Shown: positions 20,617-29,654 of the stretch, piece by piece | Position numbering within the stretch: position 1 is the first letter of the stretch | How the letters are laid out: the number at the start of each line of letters is the position of its first letter | Source: Lactifluus volemus | Taxonomy: Eukaryota > Basidiomycota > Agaricomycetes > Russulales > Russulaceae | Assembly: GCA_022376515.1 (NCBI GenBank) | Contig: WTXI01000389.1 | Span: 1-31,264 of the forward strand | Direction of reading: 5' to 3' | DNA: 31,264 nucleotides | Notes under the pieces: generated by a model | Databases searched by the model: none | What the model saw: only the letters and a program-made list of their open reading frames with translations | Told to the model about the DNA's origin: nothing | Position numbers and translations under genes: made by a program

Positions 20617-21723
20617 TTTTTATTATTATTACTAAGCGATGTATTAGGAAGATAGTAATCTAGGTTACCTAACCGCTCTACCTAATGCGCTGAAGCGGGC
20701 CACTAGGGTCCAGACTTGGAGGGACGATAAAAAATGCGTTTATGCACATCCTGGATATGGGATAGTGTAGGGCTCAGGAGGCGGGACTACCGCGTTTACT
20801 ACCCACTAAAAACCTCGTCTCAAGTGATCCAATCCGGATGGAGTTCCTGGAATTTCTTTTTAAGGGCATTTTCCCAGGTTATTATAAACCCTTGTGATTG
20901 TTGATTTCATTCTCAAAGGTTTCGTCACCGTTACCTTGTCATCAGGTTATCATGTTCTTTGTGCATATTACTTCTGTCTTATCTCTATTTTATTCTCTCG
21001 ACATCAGAGTGTGTATGGGAGATGGCGGTGTTTTCGCCTGTTATTGGCGCACTAGGGACCTGTCTTGCGGCAGTGACAGGTGGCAGGGGTGGGTCTTGGT
21101 TGGCATATTAGCTGATTGATGGTGCCTTGTTTTCCAGGGGTTGGTTTCTCTTCGGGGTTTGTTCCGAGCGGGTGTCTGAAAGGGCTCTTTTTTCCGCTTT
21201 TGGAGTTCAAGTTGGTCTGTGAGGGGGAAAGTGGAGGTATCATCCATGTTGGTGAGGAGTTGGGCCCGTTTGGGTGGGTACTCGTTACAGCATTCAGTGC
21301 GTGCTGTCAGGGGGGGGGCTGGTTACAGTTTTGGATAGTGTTCCTTACAGTTACAGGGGGGGTTGGTTCTCAGACTTACCGGGGGGGGGGGTCTTACAGT
21401 AAATTCAATATAGGAGGTGATTAAAGGTTGGGGTACATGGTTTTATGTGTTTTCGGGAGGTTATTACAGGGGGGGTAGCATTGTCTAGGCTAAGGGCTTG
21501 TATAAGACCGGTCAAGTGGTCTGGGGGTCAGAGGTTCGGGTCTCTCTGGCCCTCGGGTCTGGAGGAGGTCTGCAGTGCGGTCTACACATTTCTGGAGGGG
21601 TCATCTCCTAGGGGCGGTTGGTGTCTCCGAGAGTGAGTTGTATGCTCTTTCTCAACTTGCCTTCGCCGGAGCGAAGGGTTGCCTAAACCATGGTCGTGGT
21701 TAGGGTTCAAGGTCCCCCCCGAC
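20617..21723 (-). mobile_element. Insertion in the NLR B upstream region, probably a minus-strand retroelement remnant
   Basis: Unit 1 lacks this 1107-bp segment. It is flanked by TTCGTATTTTC at 20606-20616 and 21724-21734; the repeat extends to GAC plus this motif with one extra T on the left. The left edge reads TTTTTATTATTATTACTAAG, which on the minus strand is a TAA-type/A-rich 3' tail, as many non-LTR elements and SINEs have. No reverse transcriptase or other domain is recognisable; short frames on both strands are unconvincing. Inference: a 5'-truncated or non-autonomous retroelement oriented minus. It ends 85 bp before the NLR B start codon. Confidence 0.55.
21310..21475 (+). repeat. 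Cluster of four long G-runs
   Basis: G9 at 21310-21318, G7 at 21356-21362, G11 at 21381-21391 and G7 at 21469-21475, three of them preceded by (T)TACAG- or TCAG-like sequence. The cluster could form G-quadruplexes on the + strand. It lies inside the 20617-21723 insertion. Long homopolymer lengths are error-prone in assemblies. Confidence 0.7.
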
Positions 21724-24700
21724 TTCGTATTTTCGATTGAGTGGTTCCCATCTCCCCTTCCTTCTTTCCTCCATTTTAACCTACGAACATCAGAAAAGCC
21801 CACCGAAATGCAACCGAACTTGCAGCCACTACAGGTGACGGGTTCGTATTTTTACGCTACCCTCTCCGACAAGTACTGAATCTCCTTTTATTAGTCCTCA
21901 GAGTGCAAAATCTTCCCCGTCTCAAGACCTTGCTTGGCAAAAAACGATGGTTTTATGCTACTGTGACTGACGGGGAGAAGTCGTGGAAGACACAGTCTGT
22001 GCGGAGTGTGGGACAACGAGTTGAATGGAACGAGAACGTCGCATTGTAAGAGATGTCGTTTCATTTATTTCTATTGGTAGCTGAGTCTCCTGCAGTGTTA
22101 TTCAACCACTCTCCAACATTATAGTATCCCTCTATGTGAAAATGACCACGAGAAAAGACATCCTTGTTGGAAGGCAGGAAATTGTCGCCGAGCCCAGAGG
22201 CGGTTCGTCCATGTCATTGCATTATTTACTCATGCGTCTGGCTGAGCATCCTACATATAGAACTTGATGTTGTTTTCAACGGTACCGACGCACGCGATGG
22301 ACACCCATCGGAACCAACCACACTGTTCTTGGTGATCTCCGTGCCTCCAAACGCCGCTTCCTCTTCAAATGCTGTACTCGAGACGCAGAGGCCCACAACG
22401 GCCGATCCAGACAGATCTGTAGACCAAGACGGGGCTCCGGATCTTACAGTCTCCTTCGACAATGAAACGATGCAGTCCACCGCATTTGCTACCACTATAT
22501 CTCGGAAAGATGGCCCTCCCACTGAGAGCGATGATCCTGTACGTTCAGCACCGGACAGCCAGGCAGAGACGTCACGCACTGCTCTCCATCGCGCCGAGGA
22601 ATCTATTAGCACAATAAAAACATGGAAACGTGCCGTTAGTGTTATAAAGTTGGTGATGGACACCGTCGGTCCAATCACAGCAGTATGCCTAATATCGTTT
22701 TTCCATATCCGTTAAGCCAACATCCGTTTTTCAGCTGAACCCCTATGCCAATCTGGCGTGGGGTCTGCTCTCGAAAATTCCCGAGGTGCATCTCCTTGCC
22801 TTCTGAGATATTCACACGTTTGTTCACATCTTAATGTCAGAACTTGCTGAAGCAGGTTGAGCGTGACGGCAACGTCGAAACACTGCTTGAGGCGATACGG
22901 GACGGGTTTGAATTTGCAGAGGAGGCTGATACATTGAGGAACATCAAGCCAGAGTCTAAGCAGGCAGCACTTCTCCAGGAGATGCTTGAGTGTGTCACCG
23001 AATGTGCTATATTTATCAGATCGTATGCGGAAGTTGTGCAATTTGGTACATTGTCTTGATCTCATTGGCCCTCATAAAGATACTAAACATATCATTTGCA
23101 GGAAAGCGGGCTTTGAAGAGTATTTTCGGACAAGCTGACGGGAAAATTGAAGAGTACCGCTCCAATCTCGTACGACTTCGAGAGAGCTTCCTTGCTCGTG
23201 GTGTTGTCACTATCGAAGTCACTGTGCTAGAAGCTGGTGCGCTATTAGATACTCATAATGGTGTCCGATTGTGGATCTGACAGAGGGCATTCACAGAACT
23301 GGACGGAAAGATCAGAGAACTACCATATAAGGGAGGCTGGAGATTTGGCGCTGATAAGCGGTGCCTTCCAGGTACGCGCGAAGACTTTTTGGAGCATATT
23401 ATGAAATGGGTCGAAAATCCGAAATCCAAACGTGGTCTGGTTCTCCTTGGCCAGGCAGGAACAGGGAAGTCGTCGATTGCACACGAGGTGGCACGTCACT
23501 TCGACAAGACGTGTCTTGGTCTTACTTTGCTTTCTGCGCAAAGAACAATCGAAGGACGAGGCTTACCAGCTATTCACGACACTTGCTCGTGATCTTTCTG
23601 ATCGACATCCTGCGTTCAAAATTGCTCTCGGGAGGGCCATCAAGAATAATTCATCTCTTCGTGGTACCCGGGACTATCATACACTTTTCGAATCCCTCCT
23701 CATCGAGCCGCTCAAGAATCTGCCACTTCCCGGACCGATTCTTATCGTTATTGATGCATTGGATGAGAGTGGTGATACAATTGGGAAGAAAGGATTACAC
23801 ACTTTTCTGGCAGAACATCTTACCGATTTCCCATCACAATTCCGGGTACTAGTCACCACGAGGTCTGAAGGTGGCATCGAGCCCGCATTCGCCGAAGCGC
23901 CATCTGTTGACACGCTCTACATGGATGATGCGAAATTGGCTGCCAACACGGAGCATGATATTAGCGTCTATCTTGAAACGGAGCTTCCTCCCGACGTATT
24001 CAAGGTCTATGGTGTCAAATTAGCGAAGGCAGCAGAAGGCTTGTTTCAATGGGCGGGTGTTGCATGTGGGTTCATAAACACGCCTCCTGCTAGCTTTGGC
24101 TTCAGCAAGCAAAAGTGTGTACAGCGCCTGTTGGGACACTCTCGAGATGGTAATACACAAAACCCGCTGGACAAGCTTTACGAAGAACTTCTGGAAGGAT
24201 ATTTCAAACCATACGAGGCACAAATACTATTCCGGTCCGTGATGGGACAGCTCTTTGCTGCAATGGAGCCCCTCTCCATTGAATCCTTGATTACTCTCCG
24301 ACGACATGCTCCCATTGATGATCCCGAAGATTCTGATCCTGTCCTTGAAATGCTTCGTCATCTCGGCTCGCTGCTGAGTAACGTGACTTCAAGTGATCAA
24401 ACTCGTCCCATTGTTCCTCTCCATACATCATTCCGTGACTTTTTTAACCGACAAGAAGAGTGGCGTATTTTATGTGGACCTTGAGGAAGCCCATCATGAG
24501 TTGGCACATTCTTGCCTTGGCTAATGCTGAACAAGCTGAAATTCAACATTTGCAACCTGAGTCGTCATATCTCGCGAAAGCGATGTCCACGACCTTGATT
24601 CTCGAATTGCCAAACACATTCCGCCTACTCTATCATATGCGTGCATTTATTGGGACAATCATTTGGAGCATCTTGCCTTCGAGCACGATCTCTTCACGAA

Positions 24701-24924
24701 CTTCGATCCCTGTTCGAAGCCAAGTTTCTATTTTGGCTGGAGGTGCTCAGCATCAAGAACGTTGTGGGCCTTGCTTCAACAGCATTATCACCTCTGAAGA
24801 CCTGGTTGCGATCTGACCAGCGGAAGGTAGGCACATCGTACAATTCAATTGGCATGTAGTGACTGTTACATGAACACTCAACAGCCCTCTCGAACGGAGG
24901 TGGAGAATTTATTTGCATTGGTGA

Positions 24925-27165
24925 ATGATGCCTCATCTTTTGTGCGATATTTCGGGATGGCCATGGCAAGAAGCGCTCCACACATCTATATCTCTGCCCT
25001 TCCCTTCGCACCGACCTCTTCCCACATCCACGAGCAATACACTCATCTATTTCCTCACACATTATACTTTGAACGTGGTCAGCTATCTCATTGGCCGCGT
25101 TGGAAATGGTGATTCAGCACATGAGGGCTCTGTCTGGTCTGTTGCATTCGCGCCAGATGGGCTGCGCATTGCGTCGGCTTCGGAAGATGAAACAATACGG
25201 GTTTGGGATGCCACAACAGGAGAGATGGTAGCGGGTCCGTTTACTGGACATACTGGACGGGTCAGCTGTGTTTCATTTTCCCCAGACGGGAAGCGGATTG
25301 CTTCATCCTCGAGAGATCGCACTATTCGGGTGTGGGATGCCGCAACAGGAGAAGTCGTAGCGGGACCGATTATGGGCCACACCGATTTCGTCTTTTCTGT
25401 TCAATTTTCGCCAAACGGGTATTTCATTGCCTCCGCCTCGGGAGATTGCACGGTTCGGGTGTGGGATGCCTCAACAGGAGAGGCAGTGGCCTCGCTTACT
25501 GGACACACCGATTGGATCTATTCGGTTGCATTCTCACCGGACAGTAAACGCATTGCTTCAGCCTCAGGAGATCGCACGATTTGTGTGTGGGACATTGAAA
25601 CAGAACAGGTCGTAGCTGGCCCGTTCACTGAACACACGGATCGCGTCAATTCAGTTTCATTCTCGCCCGATGGGCAGCGCATAGCGTCAGCATCGGAGGA
25701 TCGCACAATTCGCGTGTGGAACGCCGCAACAGGAGAAGTTGCAGCCGGCCCCTTCTTTGGACACACATCTGATGTCTGTTCTGTTGCGTTCTCGCCAGAC
25801 GGGTTGTCCATTGCCTCGGCCTCGGTCGATGGCACGATTCGGGTGTGGGATGCGAAAACAGGAGACATTGTAGCAGGCCCTTTTACCGATCATACCTCTA
25901 CCGTTTCTTCTGTTGCGTTCTCACCGGACGGGCAGCGCATTGCGTCAGCCTCGTACAATCGCACAATACGCACTTGGGCTGTCGCAGCAGGAGGGGTATT
26001 GGGCCCGTTTACTGGACATACTTTTGGAATCATGTGTGTTGCATTCTCACCAGACGGGCGGCGCGTTGCTTCTGCCTCGTTGGATTGCATTATTTGCATT
26101 TGGGATGCCACAACAGGAGAGGTCGTAACAGGACCAGTGACTGCACATGCCAATCACGGGAAAGTCAACTCTATCGCATTTTCACCAGATGGACAACTCC
26201 TTGCCTCGGCATCGGGAGATCGGACGATTTGCACGTGGGATGCTACGACCGGGGCAGTTGTGTCGGGCCCATTAACTGGACACACTGATCAGATCTGGTC
26301 TGTCACATTCTCGCCAGACGGGAAGCGCATCGCATCGACCTCGATGGATCACACGATTCGCGTCTGGGATTCCAAATCAGGAGAGGCCACAGCAAACCCG
26401 TTTATTGGACACACCGATTCAGTGGAGTGTGCTGTATTCTCGCCGGAAGGGCGGCGCATTGCTTCGGCCTCAGTGGATGGCACGATTCTTGTATGGGATG
26501 CCACAACAGGAGAGGTTATAGCAGGCCCGTTCACTCACACCAGTTCAGTGTATTCCATTGCCTTTTCTCCGGAAGGTCAGCGCATTGCCTCAGGCTCTGA
26601 CGATTGCACGATTTGTGTGTGGGATGCAACAAAAGGAGACATCATAGCGGGGCCCTTTACAGGGCACACCAAATGGATCAGTTCTGTTGCATTTTCGTCG
26701 GATGGACGGCGGATAGCATCTGCCTCGGGAGATCGCACGATTCGCGTCTGGGATGCTGCAACAGGAGAGACTGTAGTGGGCCCATTTACTGGACACAGTG
26801 ATGGCGCCTTTTCTGTTGCGTTTTCACCGGACGGGCAGCACATTGCCTCGGGTTCCAGAGATTGCACGATTCGCATGTGGGACGCCCGAACAGGAGCTGT
26901 CCTAGCAGGAGTCAAATCCGCTTCATCCGGGCAACGTATTACCTCGACCCCGCAAGATCATGCCGTTTGTTTGGACCCGGAGAAGGTCAGAACAGAAGAT
27001 ATCGAGAACAATCGATTTATGAACGAGTTCCTGATCAATGATGATGGATGGATGTGTGGGGATGAGGGAGAACTTCTTTTATGGGTTCCCAGGCTCACCG
27101 ACCGTATTTCCATAGATCTAATACTGTCTGGATTGCGGGTAGGCATGAGACTTGGCTGGACCTGA
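24925..27165 (+). CDS. Open WD40-only frame within NLR B (746 codons)
   Basis: A genuine ATG at 24925 lies in the frame that becomes the WD40 frame after the two upstream deletions. It would give ~65 residues of out-of-register sequence and then 14 complete WD40 units, ending in a shifted tail (MRLGWT) instead of the LDLTKFVYG tail of NLR A. There is no evidence of an independent promoter. Listed because it is the longest intact coding frame of NLR B and might be translated as a decoy-like WD40 protein; more likely it is just the surviving part of the pseudogene. Confidence 0.35.
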   Translation: MMPHLLCDISGWPWQEALHTSISLPFPSHRPLPTSTSNTLIYFLTHYTLNVVSYLIGRVGNGDSAHEGSVWSVAFAPDGLRIASASEDETIRVWDATTGEMVAGPFTGHTGRVSCVSFSPDGKRIASSSRDRTIRVWDAATGEVVAGPIMGHTDFVFSVQFSPNGYFIASASGDCTVRVWDASTGEAVASLTGHTDWIYSVAFSPDSKRIASASGDRTICVWDIETEQVVAGPFTEHTDRVNSVSFSPDGQRIASASEDRTIRVWNAATGEVAAGPFFGHTSDVCSVAFSPDGLSIASASVDGTIRVWDAKTGDIVAGPFTDHTSTVSSVAFSPDGQRIASASYNRTIRTWAVAAGGVLGPFTGHTFGIMCVAFSPDGRRVASASLDCIICIWDATTGEVVTGPVTAHANHGKVNSIAFSPDGQLLASASGDRTICTWDATTGAVVSGPLTGHTDQIWSVTFSPDGKRIASTSMDHTIRVWDSKSGEATANPFIGHTDSVECAVFSPEGRRIASASVDGTILVWDATTGEVIAGPFTHTSSVYSIAFSPEGQRIASGSDDCTICVWDATKGDIIAGPFTGHTKWISSVAFSSDGRRIASASGDRTIRVWDAATGETVVGPFTGHSDGAFSVAFSPDGQHIASGSRDCTIRMWDARTGAVLAGVKSASSGQRITSTPQDHAVCLDPEKVRTEDIENNRFMNEFLINDDGWMCGDEGELLLWVPRLTDRISIDLILSGLRVGMRLGWT
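25117..26918 (+). repeat. 14-unit WD40 repeat array of NLR B
   Basis: Fourteen units in one frame, colinear with the NLR A array. Unit 9 has a two-residue in-frame insertion (HANHGKVNS against HAGPVLS). The structural core (SVAFSPDG, IASAS, TIRVWDA) is kept, while the putative top-surface residues differ in most units from the A copy. Confidence 0.9.
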
Positions 27166-27224
27166 CAAAATTTGTGTATGGATCGAATTGGGCTACAGTA
27201 TATGCACACAATGTAGATAAATAG

Positions 27225-29654
27225 AGTCAACTGTACCTTTTTTTTGATTCAAAATCTTGTCTTTGACTGATTCATTGCCTCTCTTTCATTGCCTTTCCTA
27301 CCGTGACACTGGGCTGGGTCTGACTGGATGATGACGAATGTCTTTATTATAAGGTGAATGATTAGGACAAATAGCCAGAACTTGTAGTCCGGGGGTAATC
27401 TAGTTTGTAGCTCGTGGATGATGTACACCTGTCCCTGAAGCATGAAAAATACTGTCTGTAGGTCACACTCTCAGATTTATCTGCATGATTCAGACGCACG
27501 TGGTTTAACACCTTGGGTGTTTATGAAAATGTCTCCTCATCCACTAGGTGATTCTTATGTTGACTCTTAGGCATAAGTAAATCGGCTCCCTCCACTACGT
27601 GGCCTTGGTTGGCCATTTCATGCGGATGCATCTAGTCTGCAGGGGAGAACAAGCACATACTGCAAGAAGTACTTTACAAAGCTGCATGTGTTCACCTAGG
27701 TGCGGCTTCATCACAACTCCCGTGGCTTGAGACTAGGATGGGTTCACACAGTAGAGGGTTGTCACCACCCGATTACAGAAACTCCCTACAGAAATAGACT
27801 ACTTACGGGTGTGCAATGTTGTAGACATCAGGAAGAATTGAAGCTTATTAATAAAGCCGGAGGTGTGTATCAAGTTATCTTCTATCACGGGGTCGTTCCG
27901 TCCATCGCCGGTTCCTTGCATTCGGAAGCCTAAAAAGGTAGGGGAAAAAAGGCGATATAAAGCAACATCAACGATCACGTGACTACGTGATCTTGACCTG
28001 GTCTACTCCGACAGCTCGACAATTCGTCGCCTCGTTTGGGACAGCACTAGTGGAACACCGAGTGAACCAACCCTGTGTCTGTTTTTCTGTGAGCCCCGTG
28101 CCTCGAGACTAGGCAAGCCCAGAGGCGACTTTGGAGCATAGGATTTGGGACCAATGATTGAGAGTGTCATCGCTATCATCCATATATTGCTCCCTGCCTT
28201 AATTCTATTATCATAAATAAAGTCATAGTACTCGCAATTGAATGAAAAATACACGGGTACTGTCATTCTAAGATAAACTTGAATCATGGATTATGCATAT
28301 GCTCCGGCAAAGGACATCGCGTGGCTGGCACCAGTGAGCAGGCCCTCCTTGAAGTGGTAGGCCGATATCCCTCAAGCCAAACAGAGGTTGATTCCAGGTA
28401 TATTGTATTCTCGGGTGGTGCAGCGGGAGTTGCGACCCATGACGAACTGGCAGGGAAGGACATCATAACGGCGAGACAGGTTTCCGGAGGGAATCGTTGC
28501 CCTGCAAGAAGATAGCTGGCACGTGCGTCGAGAGCTCGAGGTCGATACGTTGATGGCGCATTGAGTATTGGAGAAGGCATGTTTAGCCTGTGAGACGAGC
28601 CGGAGCTTCGTGATGATTGGCTCGTGCGTTGTGGAGTCATCCTGATGCGAACATAGGATATATAAGGGCCGCGAGGTCATGGGCATTACAGTGTGGATTG
28701 TGCCAGGATCGTGGTAACGGTGTGGTGGTGTGGGTGAGTGGGCCCGGCCGTTGTCCCCATCCCTGGTCGTGGGCAGTAACTACAAAACAGCGCTGGCAGG
28801 GAGGGCAACGAACGAACGACTACCGTGACGACAATGAATAAGTAGTATGACGCAGACAATTCCCTCACTCACCTCATGTCTTATTCCTCCTACTCGTCTC
28901 TTCTCAAATGCACCATACCTTTGATAGTTTTACATGTCAGCGCTGTCAGCCGTCGTCACAGTATCCGCGCACACCTGATTCGTTTCCAAATGATGACGTC
29001 CGGACGCTGCTTACTAACCCTAACCCCCCTCTCTGGTCAGACTAAGAGAAACACGCATGGGTGAGGAAGTGCCACTGCTTGGTGGTTCAATATTTTCAAT
29101 TTCGATCATTTATACTGGCCCTTCCCTTCCCACGGATATGAGAACGCATCTATGGCGGTGAAACTGTATGAGACGAAGAAGAAAACACGCCCACAGGTGA
29201 AGCGTGAGACAAGGCGAGAGAAAGCGTGTGAATGTTTCGGGCGAACCCGCCCGCCGCTTTAATTTACTGTGTATCCGATGGGTGCTCAACCATGACGTTG
29301 AGCGTCGCATGGGACAAATGTTCCTGAATGACGCGATACGTTGCGCTTGATCTGTAAGGAATGTGTGGGATTGTGGCGGCGTTGTGGTGGTTTCTTGAGG
29401 CGTCGCCCTTAGACAATGTATTTATTTTTTTTGAAAAAAGTCAGGAACTCCGCTTCGGCGATCGATGACCGCACATCGTATGTCGCCCACGTCCACACGT
29501 CTTCCCCAGTCGGCCACTACTACGCACTCGACCCCCCAGATGGTCCCAGACTCGTATGCCAAAGTCTCTCACATCTAAAGTCTCTCAACTGTTAAATCAT
29601 TACAACAGCCCAGGTCCTCGAATAGGACGCATCAATCGACCTCAGGCCACCGAA
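27225..29654. other. Intergenic block between NLR B and NLR D (unit 2 copy)
   Basis: Non-coding as far as can be seen; the duplicate of 7610-9911 followed by the duplicate of 15357-15633. It carries the collapsed hairpin (27503-27523), a perfect 8-bp palindromic pair GATCACGT/ACGTGATC at 27973-27992, the frameshifted small ORF (from 28286), the TATATAAG motif (about 28659) and the empty LINE site (~29350-29380). About 300 nt directly before 29655 should contain the NLR D promoter; no specific element is evident. Confidence 0.6.

Larger units (their letters stand above)
21808..27224 (+). pseudogene. NLR B: C2-like / NACHT / WD40 paralogue of NLR A with multiple frameshifts
   Basis: Exons 1-7 keep the same lengths and phases as NLR A (21808-21841, 21895-22045, 22096-22202, 22261-22682, 22735-22785, 22841-23045, 23102-23236). 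Exon 8 starts at 23297 and Walker A (GQAGTGKSS) is intact. Then come 1-nt losses near 23519 and 23533, a T gain near 24443, and losses near 24520, 24559, 24579 and 24700. The last intron is 24827-24884. In the final exon there are losses near 25097 and 25115, and one near 27090 in the C-terminal tail. Translated as is, the protein would stop at 23592 just after Walker A. The 14 WD40 repeats themselves are free of frameshifts. Alternatives to a pseudogene are assembly errors, or use of the separate WD40 frame that starts at 24925. Confidence 0.75.

Noticed and set aside
20660..20700. Minus-strand GGTAGAGCGG resembling a tRNA/SINE A box
   Set aside because: No matching B box at the proper distance and no cloverleaf; it lies near the 3' end, not the 5' end, of the presumed minus-strand element.
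21116..21424. 102-codon plus-strand frame in the 20617-21723 insertion
   Set aside because: Gly/Phe/Val-rich translation of G-runs, no recognisable family, and dependent on exact homopolymer lengths.
27973..27992. GATCACGT/ACGTGATC palindrome as a regulatory site
   Set aside because: The unit 1 counterpart (about 8475) keeps only one half, and no gene with a clear start is nearby; probably chance around a CACGTG-like core.
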